This document shows, piece by piece, positions 17,618 to 26,254 of a stretch of DNA of 64,000 bases (within the stretch, counting starts at the first letter, position 1; the number at the start of each line of letters is the position of its first letter). Source of the DNA: Bog-473 sp963791455 (GTDB lineage: Bacteria > Actinomycetota > Acidimicrobiia > Acidimicrobiales > RAAP-2); NCBI GenBank assembly GCA_963791455.1, contig CAWBSM010000002.1:868001-932000 (forward strand), read 5' to 3'. The notes below the pieces were generated by a model. That model saw only the letters and a program-made list of their open reading frames with translations, was not told where the DNA came from and did no database searches. A program made the translations under genes and the position numbers.

Positions 17618-18144
17618 ACGCGCTCCACCCGGCACACAGCGGGGTCGTCGGTCCGATGCACGAGGAGATCGACGACGCCGCTCACGAAGGCGGGCGGTCC
17701 GTCGCCGTTCGTGAGATCCAGCGCGACCAGCGGACTGTCGTCGCCCACCGGGCGCGGCCGGTTGACGGCGGACTGCACCGGGAAATGGGGTCCGGCGCTG
17801 TCGGCGTGGCCCTCGCGCCACATGACCCGGCACAGGCCGATGGCCTCGAGCAGCCGCTCGTTGAAGGGCGCCGTGAAGCAGAGCACGCTCCGGCCCCCTG
17901 CCACGCGATCGAGGCTCGTGACTTCACGGGCGAGCACGGCAGGATGGCGGCCGTCCTCGGACAGGTCGAGCCGGACGCCCACCAACACCCTGGTCACGAA
18001 TGGGCTGAGGCCGGCCGCAAGCACGATGGGGTCCCCCAGCGGACCTTCAGTCAGAAGGACGATGCCCGCTCCTTCCGTCTCGGCCCGGACGGCCTGGGCC
18101 CGCAGCCCCTCCACATCGTCGGCCTGGAGGAACCGTCCTTCCAC
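17614..18144 (-). CDS. Short LLM-domain protein, possibly truncated
   Basis: 176 residues resembling the N-terminal half of luciferase-like monooxygenases: the strand pattern LVGVRLDLSEDGRHPAVLARE and VTSLDRVAGGR are characteristic. LLM proteins are normally about 280-350 residues, so this lacks the C-terminal half of the barrel. It reads through to a valine-rich end that overlaps the acyltransferase start. Either it is a divergent short member or a degraded remnant. Enzyme activity is doubtful. Confidence 0.6.
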   Translation of the reverse strand: MEGRFLQADDVEGLRAQAVRAETEGAGIVLLTEGPLGDPIVLAAGLSPFVTRVLVGVRLDLSEDGRHPAVLAREVTSLDRVAGGRSVLCFTAPFNERLLEAIGLCRVMWREGHADSAGPHFPVQSAVNRPRPVGDDSPLVALDLTNGDGPPAFVSGVVDLLVHRTDDPAVCRVERV

Positions 18145-18305
18145 GGCGTCGCAGACTAGGGCGCCCGACGGTCGACCTTGGGGTCACACCCGCGCCCCGG
18201 CATCGGCCGCGGGCCGCCGGCCGCGGGCCGCGGGCCGCGCGAGACGTCGGTACGTGGGCGCCACCGCGGGGTGCCGAGAGGAACCGCCTGGTAGGAACCG
18301 CCTGG

Positions 18306-19313
18306 TCACGTCGAGGTCGAGAACTTCTGGAGGCAACGCGTTCCCCGCTGCACGCGTTCCTCCCACCACGCGAGCTCGTTCCCCGGTCCACCGAGGGCCT
18401 TCTCCCACCCGAACTGCATCATGGCGCCAAGGAGCTCGAGAGAGACGGCGTCCTCCCACCATTCGACGGTGGATACGCCGCATCGCTCCAACGAGCGACG
18501 ATACGACTCGAGCACGTCGTCCTTGGGCTCAGGCAACAAGGCCGCATTGAGGGCGAGGTACCAGGAGAGATCCGCCAGCGGTGATGCCTCTCCCGGCGCC
18601 TCGCCGAAATCGAGCAGCACGGTCCGTCCATCGGGGTGGCTGCCCAGATTGGCCGCCTTCCAGTCCCCGTGCACGAGGGTGTGGGGAAGGCGCGCCAGCC
18701 CGGCGACGAGAGGGCGGGGGTCGGCGAGGAGCGGCATTACGGCGTCGGCCATCGCGGGTGACACGTCGGGCAGCCGCCGCCAACCTTCGGCCATCGCCTG
18801 CGGCACGATTCCGGGGTTTCCGTCCTCGGCTTCGGCCGCCGCCACACTCGGGGAGAACATCAGATAACGCCGCTCCAGTGGCGTCAGACCCACGTCGTCG
18901 CGCCACTCCCAGAAGGTGGCGTGCAGCGCGGCCATGTGGTCGAGGAAGCGGGTGTGCTGCGCACGCGTAAACGGCGCGTCCGGTTGGAGAAGAGCGTCGC
19001 CGACGTCGCGCAGCAGTACCATCCCGACGGTCCCGTCGAAGGCGGCGGTAACGATGGCGTGGTCGATCACGGGCGGGAGACGGTGCAAGATCCCGCTCTC
19101 CCAGAGACGCACGTAGGAACGACCGGGATCACCCGAAGCCCGGAGGAGCCAGTCGTCCCGCGGGTCTTGGTACTTGAGGACGAAGCGTTCGCCGCCGATG
19201 ACCACCCGTTCGAAGCGGGCACCGGACTTGGTGTCGTCGGGCACCCACGGCGTGCGACTTTCCGCCCCGGCCAACAGCTCGGTGAGGACGGGGGACGCCG
19301 ACGCCGCACTCAT
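18306..19313 (-). CDS. APH-family phosphotransferase
   Basis: 335 residues of the aminoglycoside phosphotransferase/kinase-like fold. The catalytic loop is LVHGDWKAANLG near residue 215 (HGDxxxxN) and the metal-binding aspartate is in LLDFGEAPGE near residue 233. FVLKYQDPR near residue 55 provides the nucleotide-binding Lys. The family includes antibiotic kinases, but also many kinases of small metabolites; nothing here argues for resistance. It is a stand-alone gene starting at ATG. Confidence 0.8.
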   Translation of the reverse strand: MSAASASPVLTELLAGAESRTPWVPDDTKSGARFERVVIGGERFVLKYQDPRDDWLLRASGDPGRSYVRLWESGILHRLPPVIDHAIVTAAFDGTVGMVLLRDVGDALLQPDAPFTRAQHTRFLDHMAALHATFWEWRDDVGLTPLERRYLMFSPSVAAAEAEDGNPGIVPQAMAEGWRRLPDVSPAMADAVMPLLADPRPLVAGLARLPHTLVHGDWKAANLGSHPDGRTVLLDFGEAPGEASPLADLSWYLALNAALLPEPKDDVLESYRRSLERCGVSTVEWWEDAVSLELLGAMMQFGWEKALGGPGNELAWWEERVQRGTRCLQKFSTST

Positions 19314-19373
19314 CGGCCGCCTCGACCGTCTCGCCCATGTGCCCGTGCCATCTCCGCAGCATACGAAGCGCCA

Positions 19374-20486
19374 TCACCGGCGAGCGGCCAACCCAGGCCC
19401 GCTCCGCTCCCACCACCCCCCGAGGTCGCGGGCCAGGCCCGCCTGGGCGAGGCGCTCGAGTACCCCGCACAGGACGGGAAGGTCGAGGCCGGACGCCCGG
19501 GCCAACTCCTCGAGGGAGGTGGGGTCCGGAGACAACATGTCGTAGACCAGGCGGTCATCTCCCGGCGCGGGCTCCGCCGCGTGGGCCCGCGACGACGCAC
19601 CCCGGGCGCGTTCGGGATCAGGCGCCGCGACGTCGGCGCCGGCCAGAGAGAGCGCGACAAGGATGTCACCGGCCGAGCACACCGGGAAGGCCCCATCAGC
19701 GATCAGCGCGTTGGTGCCTTCGCTGGTGGGGCTGCGGATCGACCCGGGCACGGCGCCGACCGGGATGCCGCGAGCCATCGCCGCATCGACGGTGTGGCGG
19801 GAGCCGCCATCGTGCCGGCTCTCCACGACGACCACCACGTCGCTCAAGGCGGCGAGCAACCGGTTGCGCACGGGAAAGCGCCATTTCTCCGTGCGCACGC
19901 CAGCCGGTGACTCAGACACGATCGCCCCGAGCGAGACCACCCTTTCCCACAGTCGTGCGTGGCGTCGGGGATAGGGGTCATCGAGCCCACCCGCGACGAC
20001 GCCGATGGGCGGTGCGCCCGCGCCGCACGCACCCTCGTGTGCGGCGCCGTCGATGCCGAGCGCCAGCCCGGACACGATGCTGACGCCGGCGGCCGACAAG
20101 TCGGCGGCCAGTTGGGCCGCGACACCGATTCCATAACGAGTGGGGGCACGCGTTCCGACCAGCGCCACCGTCGGCGTCCCGTTCAGCGTGGCCGGGTCGC
20201 CGAGGCAAAAGAGCAGAGCGGGCCTCTGGGGGTCCTCGTCCAAGCGCTCGGGGTACGCGAGTTGCCCGGCCATGAGCACGACGATGCCGAGGTCGGTGTG
20301 GCGCCGCCAGAGGCGGGCGACGTCGTCGACGGATGCGCCGGAATCGCCGCAGGCGCGCTGCCAGGCCGCAGAGGCTGGCGCCCACGCCAGCCGCCGGCGC
20401 AGGGAGGCCGGGCCGATCGACGGCGTCGCCGCCAGCGCGACGGCATAGGCCTCTTCGGGCAACTTTGGCCGACCGCGCGGGCTCAC
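19374..20486 (-). CDS. dprA: DNA processing protein DprA
   Basis: 370 residues. DprA loads RecA onto incoming single-stranded DNA. The Rossmann-like core is visible: TVALVGTRAPTRYG, SIVSGLALGIDGAAHEGA and SPTSEGTNALIADG. EKWRFPVRNRLLAALSD corresponds to the conserved FPxRNRxIAGLS block. The C-terminal winged-helix region follows. GTG 20486 overlaps the comM stop (GTGA). The comM-dprA order is the standard actinobacterial arrangement. No competence pilus genes are in the window. Confidence 0.92.
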   Translation of the reverse strand: MSPRGRPKLPEEAYAVALAATPSIGPASLRRRLAWAPASAAWQRACGDSGASVDDVARLWRRHTDLGIVVLMAGQLAYPERLDEDPQRPALLFCLGDPATLNGTPTVALVGTRAPTRYGIGVAAQLAADLSAAGVSIVSGLALGIDGAAHEGACGAGAPPIGVVAGGLDDPYPRRHARLWERVVSLGAIVSESPAGVRTEKWRFPVRNRLLAALSDVVVVVESRHDGGSRHTVDAAMARGIPVGAVPGSIRSPTSEGTNALIADGAFPVCSAGDILVALSLAGADVAAPDPERARGASSRAHAAEPAPGDDRLVYDMLSPDPTSLEELARASGLDLPVLCGVLERLAQAGLARDLGGWWERSGPGLAARR

Positions 20487-21943
20487 CCGACCACCGCCGC
20501 TCGTCCTGCTCGCAGCGAGAGGGCCTCGGACACGTGCGCGAACTTGACCACCTCTTCCCCCGCCAGCGCGGCCACCGTCCGCGCGACCTCGGCCACCTTG
20601 CGCAGCCCGCGGGCGCTGAGGGCGCCGGAACGGAGCTTGGCGGCGAGAAGGTCCTCTGCATCGGGCGCCAGCGGCGGCTCGTGCGCGTTGTCGCCCCGGG
20701 CCCGCGCCGCGGCAACCCGGCAGGCGACGGCCGCCGAGGACTCGCCGGCGACGCCTGAGAGCAGCTCGTCGGGGTCGGGTCGGCTCAGCGGGACGACGAG
20801 GTCGAACCGGTCCAGCAAGGGAGCCGAGATGCGGCGGCGGTAGCGAGCGCGGGCGACCTGGCTGCACGTGCACGCGCCCAGGAACACCCCTTCACCGCAT
20901 GGGCAGGGGTTCATGGCGGCAACCAGGAGGAAGGCGGCCGGGAAGGTGGCGGTACCACCGGCGCGGCTCACCCGGATCACTCCTTGCTCGAGCGGCTGGC
21001 GTAGCGCCTCGAGGGCGGCCACGGGGAACTCGCCGAGCTCGTCGAGGAAGAGGACGCCGTGCGCGGCCAGGCTCACCTCCCCTGGACGCAGCGACCAGCT
21101 GCCGCCGCCGACCAAGGAGACGACCGAGGACTGGTGGTGCGGCGCGCGGAAGGGCGGACGGCGGAACAACGTGCCATCGGGCACAGCCCAACCGGCCGCG
21201 GAATGGATGCGGGTCACGGTGAGCGCCTCTTCGAGCGTGAGGGGCGGGAGAATGCCCGCCAGTCGTTCGGCCAACATGGTCTTGCCCGAGCCCGGTGGCC
21301 CGATCATGAGCAGGTGGTGCCGGCCGGCCGCGGCGACCTCGAGGGCGCGGCGACCCACGGTCTGGCCTCGGACATCGGCCAGGTCGGGGGCGCCCGGGGC
21401 GCGTGCCACAGCGGCGGCTGCGGGCACGTCGGGCCAGTCCGCCTGCCCGCGCAGCACACAGGTGAGCTCGGCGAGCGTCGCCGTGCCGTGCACGGCCTCC
21501 CCACGCACCAACGCGGCCTCCCGCACGTCGCACAATGGCACCACCAGGTTGAGGGGCGCGGTGGCGTCCGCCAAGGCGATCATGCCGGGAACGTGCCGGA
21601 GCGAGCCGTTCAGCCCGAGCTCGCCACAGAATGCGACGCCATCGACACAGGCGGGGTTGAGTTCCCCCATGGCGACAAGGAGTCCGACGGCAATTGGGAG
21701 GTCGAGACCCGCGCCGCCCTTGCGCATCCCCGAAGGTGCGAGGTTGACCGTGACCCTCCGGAGCGGCCAGCTCAGGCCGCTGGAGAGAATGGCGGCGCGC
21801 ACCCGGTCGCGCGCCTCTCGCACCGCGGCGTCGGGCAGTCCAACGATGGTGAAGCCGGGCAGGCCGTTGGAGACGTGGACCTCGACCGAGACCGCGCTCC
21901 CCATGGCGCCGCTCAGCGTGGCGGAGGCGACCGCGGCGAGCAC
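20483..21943 (-). CDS. comM: YifB/ComM family AAA+ ATPase
   Basis: About 486 residues. N-terminal S5-like region with VEVHVSNGLPGFTIVGLP and then REARDRVRAAI; Walker A GPPGSGKTMLAERL near residue 195; Walker B and the zinc-finger-like cluster MNPCPCGEGVFLGACTCS near residue 335. ComM-type helicases promote branch migration during recombination of transformed DNA. The start is placed at GTG 21943 because it gives the conserved LAAVASATL N-terminus of the family; an ATG 25 codons upstream (22018) is possible. Paired with dprA. Confidence 0.92.
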   Translation of the reverse strand: MLAAVASATLSGAMGSAVSVEVHVSNGLPGFTIVGLPDAAVREARDRVRAAILSSGLSWPLRRVTVNLAPSGMRKGGAGLDLPIAVGLLVAMGELNPACVDGVAFCGELGLNGSLRHVPGMIALADATAPLNLVVPLCDVREAALVRGEAVHGTATLAELTCVLRGQADWPDVPAAAAVARAPGAPDLADVRGQTVGRRALEVAAAGRHHLLMIGPPGSGKTMLAERLAGILPPLTLEEALTVTRIHSAAGWAVPDGTLFRRPPFRAPHHQSSVVSLVGGGSWSLRPGEVSLAAHGVLFLDELGEFPVAALEALRQPLEQGVIRVSRAGGTATFPAAFLLVAAMNPCPCGEGVFLGACTCSQVARARYRRRISAPLLDRFDLVVPLSRPDPDELLSGVAGESSAAVACRVAAARARGDNAHEPPLAPDAEDLLAAKLRSGALSARGLRKVAEVARTVAALAGEEVVKFAHVSEALSLRAGRAAVVG

Positions 21944-22136
21944 GATGAGAGAATGGTCGGGCGTTCCGGTGATGTGACCCTTTGTTGTCTCTGGAATGGA
22001 AGGCGACCGGACGGTCACTGACGGGCAGAGGTGTGGGGCTGTTTCAGGAGTTGCCAGACGCCCGCCCGAGCAACGCCTTCAGCAGTGCCCCTTCCTCGTC
22101 GTAAGCTGAATAACGAAACGAGTGGAGGTGAACCGT

Positions 22137-22474
22137 ATGAGCGACATCAATGCTCTGAGCTCATTTCCTCCCTCGTGGTGGTGGGGTCGTCCTCGCGCTG
22201 ACGAGTCAGGACAGGAAGCCTTCAGTGGCCATTACCCATACGCGCGACCCTTGCGCACTGGCTGGACCCGCAAGGCCTCTGGTGAGTGGGTGGCGTCAGC
22301 CGAAGACCCCACCAATGGGAGGTCTTGTGTCAGCAGTGCGGCGACACCGACGGGCCAGCTGAGGACCAACGTGGCCCGGCTCAGCTCGTCCGGGGCCCCT
22401 ATCCGTCCAAACACAAGGCCGAGCACGTCGCCAAGCGGCACTTTGACGAGATGAGTCGCCAGTGGCAGGCGTGA
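22137..22474 (+). CDS. Small zinc-finger-like protein, probably frameshifted
   Basis: Two frames seem to make up one gene. ATG 22137, preceded by GTGGAGGTG, encodes MSDINALSSFPPSWWWGRP and continues to WTRKASGEWVASAEDPT near 22313. From there the adjacent frame reads WEVLCQQCGDTDGPAEDQ and ends KHKAEHVAKRHFDEMSRQWQ at 22474. The second half has CxxC followed by two histidines, a plausible zinc site. The frame change would need one missing base near 22311-22316. Alternatively two short genes overlap. No known family recognised. Confidence 0.45.
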
Positions 22475-22510
22475 GCTCCATCGAGGTCCGAGTGGCGGCA
22501 CGCGTCCGAA

Positions 22511-22550
22511 GATGATTGGGGCCGGGCCCCGTTGCCCGACCCCAATCATC
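22511..22550 (+). terminator. Strong hairpin downstream of the small zinc-finger-like gene
   Basis: An inverted repeat with 16-base arms (22511-22526 and 22535-22550) and an 8-base loop; the arms are complementary except for one pair. The left arm starts GATGATTGGGG and the right arm ends CCCCAATCATC. It sits 36 bases after the stop at 22474. There is no T-run, so it would be a tract-less terminator or an RNA-stabilising stem, both common in high-GC actinobacteria. Confidence 0.6.
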
Positions 22551-22671
22551 TCGTTAATCAGCCGTGATTGTGCCGGTCCAGGCCTATTTCCGCTAGGGCC
22601 GGTCGGATCGAACCCGCACAACGCCAGGACAACTTCGTCTATTCATGACTGGGCGCAGCACGGCTGGGCGT

Positions 22672-23523
22672 TCAGCAATAACGACGGAGCTCTTGTGTCT
22701 CAACGGCAGCGAGTTCGGATTGTCCGGCAGGAGTTGGATGGATCAGATCCGGTTCGGTCCATGCGGGGTTGAGGTACTCGAGATTGCCCCAATCCAAGAC
22801 GTGGACGTTGGCGTGTGTCAGGGCAAGTCGAGCGAGGGACGCGTTGATCTGTGTTGCGATCGGACCGGCTCGTTGCGAAACCGAGAGATAGATCACACAC
22901 CCGGTAGACCGAACCTGGTGCCACACGGCGAGAAACGGCAACGTCCACGACGGATTGTTCCTACCGGCGTCGTTGGTACCGAGCTCGATGATCCAGTCAC
23001 TCGGGTGCTGCTGCGCGAGTTGGTCGACCCACGGCACGGCCTGGGCCATCTCGATGCCGATCACCGCGTGAACGACGGGGTGAAAACCGGCCTGGGTGAG
23101 AGACGCAGCGATCGATTGTCGACTCAGATCCGTGATGGAGTCACCCACCACGGCGACGGTGGGCGGACTGGAGCTCCGCTGCCCGGTTAATGAGAGCCGT
23201 GCCCCGGCCGTGGACGCAGACGTTGGATACGAGACGAGTTCAACGCCAAGCCAGACGCCCGACCCGAGCAGGGCCATGGCCAGAGTCGCAACGATCAGTC
23301 TGGCTACGCTCCGCGGCGCGGCGGAACGAACAGGTGCGTGCGCGGGCCTGCCGCGTGCGTGCGCGGGCCTGCCGCGTGCGCGTGCGTGCGCGGGCCGCCG
23401 TCGCCTCTTTTGCACGGCCGATTGCACAGCTTCTCGAGACTCCCAATCGTCTTGCCGCCCACCGGTGATTGTGACGATTCGCGGCCGACGCCCAATAGAG
23501 CCGGTCGGACTCAACACGCACAA
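22672..23523 (-). CDS. Membrane-anchored SGNH hydrolase
   Basis: About 283 residues. A basic N-terminal tail with Ala-His-Ala/Arg repeats precedes one hydrophobic span (LIVATLAMALLGSGVWLGV). The external SGNH domain shows VAVVGDSITDLS (block I, Ser), IELGTNDAG (block III) and a C-terminal DLIHPTPAG (Asp-His). The family includes lipases/esterases and glycan O-deacetylases. The start is uncertain: TTG 23523, GTG 23517 and TTG 23514 all follow a GGAG at about 8-15 bases. The N-terminal repeats come from a 21-bp DNA tandem repeat. Confidence 0.75.
   Translation of the reverse strand: MCVLSPTGSIGRRPRIVTITGGRQDDWESREAVQSAVQKRRRRPAHARARGRPAHARGRPAHAPVRSAAPRSVARLIVATLAMALLGSGVWLGVELVSYPTSASTAGARLSLTGQRSSSPPTVAVVGDSITDLSRQSIAASLTQAGFHPVVHAVIGIEMAQAVPWVDQLAQQHPSDWIIELGTNDAGRNNPSWTLPFLAVWHQVRSTGCVIYLSVSQRAGPIATQINASLARLALTHANVHVLDWGNLEYLNPAWTEPDLIHPTPAGQSELAAVETQELRRYC
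23334..23399 (-). repeat. 21-bp GC-rich tandem repeat inside the SGNH gene
   Basis: Two perfect 21-base copies (23334-23354, 23355-23375), beginning GTGCGTGCGCGGGCC on the plus strand, and a third imperfect copy to about 23399. In the hydrolase gene they encode the Arg/His/Ala/Pro-rich cytoplasmic tail (HARGRPAHA). Copy number probably varies between strains, changing tail length without shifting frame. Confidence 0.8.
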
Positions 23524-23731
23524 CTCTGGGACAACTCCAACGAAGCACGTTATCCCTCAGCGTTCGGCCCTGCCGAAGGGGACGACTGAGGCGTCGTCTC
23601 AGGCACGAACGGGAGCGTTTCAACTCCTGCTGCACCGGCACGGCTCGAGTGTTCTCGACGCCGGCAGGAAGCGATCGCGGGGGATTGACCAAACCAAACG
23701 CGGGACGCTGCCCTCACGGGCCGCTGCGGCC

Positions 23732-24772
23732 CTAGGACTGTTGGGGTGGGAGCTCCTTGTTGGGGGGCCGCGCCGGAGTCGCGACGGGCGGCGTGGCGCC
23801 GTTCGTGCTGGCGTCGCTCATGTCCTCGTTTCGCAACGTCGAGAGAAGCACCTCGGCGGCGCCCATCAGGCTCGTCGCCTCATAGGGCACGACCACCTTC
23901 GCGTTGTCCGAGGCGGCGATGTCCTGGAGCGCCTTTAGCTGCAACACCGCGAGGGTGTGCGGGTTGATGGTCACTGTGTCGATGGAGGTCAGACGCGACG
24001 CCTCACCCTGGCCGCGCAGTTCGAGCGCCTTCTTCTCGCCCTCTGCCTGCAGCTCGAGGACCTTCATCTGCGCTTCAGCCCGCAGGATGGCCGACTGCTT
24101 CGCACCCTCGGCTTCGAGCACGGCGGCCTGCTTGCGCCCGCCGGCCTGGTTGATGGCCGCTTGCTGCTCCCCCTCCGACTTGAGAATCAATGCGCGCTTG
24201 TGCTGCTCGGCCTCCTTCTGCTCGGACATCGCCTGCACCACATTGATGGGCGGCGTGATGTCGAGGATCTCGATCCTGTTGAGACGCACTCCCCACTTCG
24301 CCGTCGGGTCAGACATGTGGTCCTGCATGCGGCTGTTGATCATCTCGCGCTCGGACAGCGCCTGGTCGAGGGAGAGCTCGCCGAAGACAGCTCGCAACGC
24401 GGTGCGCGAGAGCTGGTCGACCGCCAGCTGGAAGTCGTTGATCTCGAACAGCGCCGACTTCACGTCGATCACCTGGCAAAAGATGGTTGCGCTCACCTGC
24501 AGCGAGACGTTGTCCTTCGTGATGACCGCCTGCTGGTCCCCGGTCATCGGGAACTCGCGCACGTCGACCTTCTCCATCCGGTCGATGAAAGGTGCGAGGA
24601 TGTGCAGGCCCGGCTGCTGCACGGACTTGAACTCCCCCAGGCGCTTGACCACGCCCACGCTTCCCTGCTGGACGATCTTGACGAAGCGCGAGGCGAACAG
24701 CGTCACGATTCCGACCGCGGCCAGGGCGGCGACGATCACGATCCCCACTACTTCTCCGGCTGATGCGAACAT
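23732..24772 (-). CDS. SPFH/band 7 membrane protein (QmcA/HflK-like)
   Basis: 346 residues. One N-terminal membrane span (VVGIVIVAALAAVGIVTLF), then a prohibitin-homology domain with GVVKRLGEFKSVQQPGLH and VITKDNVSLQV, and a long alpha-helical region rich in Ala, Glu and Lys (EAEQHKRALILKSEGEQQAA). The family forms large membrane-associated cages that organise lipid domains and modulate membrane proteases. ATG 24772. A small NfeD-type gene lies just upstream in the same direction, the standard SPFH-NfeD pairing. Confidence 0.92.
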   Translation of the reverse strand: MFASAGEVVGIVIVAALAAVGIVTLFASRFVKIVQQGSVGVVKRLGEFKSVQQPGLHILAPFIDRMEKVDVREFPMTGDQQAVITKDNVSLQVSATIFCQVIDVKSALFEINDFQLAVDQLSRTALRAVFGELSLDQALSEREMINSRMQDHMSDPTAKWGVRLNRIEILDITPPINVVQAMSEQKEAEQHKRALILKSEGEQQAAINQAGGRKQAAVLEAEGAKQSAILRAEAQMKVLELQAEGEKKALELRGQGEASRLTSIDTVTINPHTLAVLQLKALQDIAASDNAKVVVPYEATSLMGAAEVLLSTLRNEDMSDASTNGATPPVATPARPPNKELPPQQS

Positions 24773-24796
24773 TGGGGCTACCTCTCTTCTAATCTT

Positions 24797-25006
24797 CTAG
24801 GTGCCGACGGCGTAGACGACGAGCAGGCCGCGCTCAACGTCCGCGACGACGACGTCGGTCCCGACGGGAATGTTGTCCTCAGGGTCGAGAGGAATGGCCA
24901 ACCACTCCTCTCCTCGGGCACGAATCCGCCCGGGGTGGTGTGCCCCCTCGATGGCTTTGGTCACCAGGGCGGTGTCGCCAATCATGCCCTGAACACCACT
25001 AAGCAT
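24797..25006 (-). CDS. NfeD-like OB-fold protein (short form)
   Basis: 69 residues. The pattern GMIGDTALVTKAI, GRIRARGEEWLAIP and VGTDVVVADVERGLLVV matches the C-terminal OB-fold domain of NfeD proteins. It lacks the protease and membrane segments of long NfeD, so it is a short version. It is 24 bases upstream of the SPFH gene and codirectional. NfeD partners are thought to assist assembly or function of SPFH complexes. Confidence 0.8.
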   Translation of the reverse strand: MLSGVQGMIGDTALVTKAIEGAHHPGRIRARGEEWLAIPLDPEDNIPVGTDVVVADVERGLLVVYAVGT

Positions 25007-25018
25007 GATTCGAGGCTA

Positions 25019-25801
25019 CTAGCGCCCGACGTAGACGGGGTCCCGCTTCTCCTTAAAGGCGGCCAAGGCCTCGGCGGTGTCCATCGAGGAGAAGTTCAGA
25101 GCCTGGCAGCGGGCCTCGTCCTCCACGGCCTGCTCCATGGACGCCATGGACGCGGCGTGCAGCAGGGTCTTGGTCATGGACAGCGCCAGGGGTGGGCCGG
25201 CAGCGAGAGTGCAGGCCCAGTCGTCGACGAAAGCGTCGAGCTCCGCGGCGGGCAGCACCCGGTTGACCAGCCCGATGGCCGCCGCTTCCTCGCCGCTCCA
25301 CATGCCCCCAAAAAGCGCGATCTCTTTGGCGCGGGCCATCCCCACGAGCCGTGGCAGCAGCCACGAGGCGCCGTTGTCGAGGGACAGGCCGCGCTTGGCG
25401 AAGATCATCGAGAGCCGGGCCTGGTCGCTGCAGACGATGAGATCACAGCCGAGCGCCAGAGACAGGCCCGCGCCGACGGCAACGCCGTCCACCTTGGCGA
25501 TGGTCGGCTTGGAGACGTGGTGGAGTGCCAGCGCCACGTCCCCCAGGCGGCGCATCCGGGCCAATCCTGACCGGCTCGGGTCGGTGGCAGGGCCGTTGGG
25601 GTCCGCCAGATCTGCGCCCGAACAGAAGGCACCCCCAGCCCCGGTGAGGACCATGACCCGATCGTCGGGACCGTCCTCGACCTCGGCGAAGACGTCTTTG
25701 AGCTCGTTCAGCATCACGCCGTTGGCGGCGTTCTTGCGCTCCGGACGGTTCATCGTCACGGTGACGACGCCGCCCTTGCGCTCGACAATGAGGGTCTCCA
25801 T
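25019..25801 (-). CDS. Enoyl-CoA hydratase/isomerase family protein
   Basis: 260 residues of the crotonase fold. The CoA-binding and oxyanion-hole segments are NRPERKNAANGVMLNEL, TGAGGAFCSGADL and VDGVAVGAGLSLALGCDLI. GLSLDNGASWLLPRLVG corresponds to the second catalytic region; a glutamate expected in classic hydratases is not obvious there (Asp/Asn instead), so isomerase or another crotonase activity is possible. ATG 25801; the 33 upstream codons are noncoding in character. Probably fatty acid or xenobiotic degradation. Confidence 0.88.
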   Translation of the reverse strand: METLIVERKGGVVTVTMNRPERKNAANGVMLNELKDVFAEVEDGPDDRVMVLTGAGGAFCSGADLADPNGPATDPSRSGLARMRRLGDVALALHHVSKPTIAKVDGVAVGAGLSLALGCDLIVCSDQARLSMIFAKRGLSLDNGASWLLPRLVGMARAKEIALFGGMWSGEEAAAIGLVNRVLPAAELDAFVDDWACTLAAGPPLALSMTKTLLHAASMASMEQAVEDEARCQALNFSSMDTAEALAAFKEKRDPVYVGR

Positions 25802-25827
25802 GGAGGTCGACCATAGGCGCCGGGATT

Positions 25828-26184
25828 TCAGAACGCACCTTCGACGAGGTCGAAATCGCGGCCGAGCAGCGTGGCGACGTCGAACCGGATCTCGTCCCAA
25901 TAGGTGGCCTGAGTAATCACGTACGCGGCCGCCAGTCGCCGCAGGCGGCGCTGCTTGACCAGGGAGACCGCTTCAAGGGGGTGGCCCTGCCCGGTCCCCC
26001 TGCGCGCCTTGACCTCGCAGATGACCAGCGTGCGACCCTTGGCACAAATCAAGTCGATCTCTCCGTGGCGGCACCGCCAGTTCCGCGCCACGACGGCGTA
26101 GCCATGGGCGCGATAGTGCGCCGCGGCCCGCTCCTCACCGAGACGGCCGAGCATGGCCCTGTTCTGTGAGCTGGTACGCGCCAC
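25828..26184 (-). CDS. YraN/UPF0102 family nuclease-like protein
   Basis: 118 residues. The family core is visible: GRLGEERAAAHYRAHGY, NWRCRHGEIDLIC and LVICEVKARRGTG. The HGEIDLI and EVKAR residues form a PD-(D/E)XK-type active site. Its biochemical role is not settled. GTG start. In mycobacteria the orthologue sits next to comM-dprA; here an enoyl-CoA hydratase, NfeD, SPFH and two other genes are inserted between them. Confidence 0.9.
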   Translation of the reverse strand: MARTSSQNRAMLGRLGEERAAAHYRAHGYAVVARNWRCRHGEIDLICAKGRTLVICEVKARRGTGQGHPLEAVSLVKQRRLRRLAAAYVITQATYWDEIRFDVATLLGRDFDLVEGAF

Positions 26185-26254
26185 ATGGGAGAACGGTCGG
26201 TGAGGCCACCGCTTTGCTGGCCGATGCGACCCTCGGCCGATGAGGTGGCAGCTG

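Noticed and set aside
18306..19313. Aminoglycoside resistance gene
   Set aside because: Only the general kinase fold is visible; no specific antibiotic-kinase features or mobile context.
19374..21943. dprA-comM as a defence or mobile island
   Set aside because: These are ordinary chromosomal competence/recombination genes next to yraN-type synteny in actinobacteria.
22600..22640. TTCGATCC-like word on the minus strand suggesting a tRNA T-loop
   Set aside because: No complementary T stem, no acceptor stem, and no anticodon arm could be built.
23334..23399. CRISPR-like array from tandem repeats
   Set aside because: Units are adjacent without spacers and in frame inside a gene.
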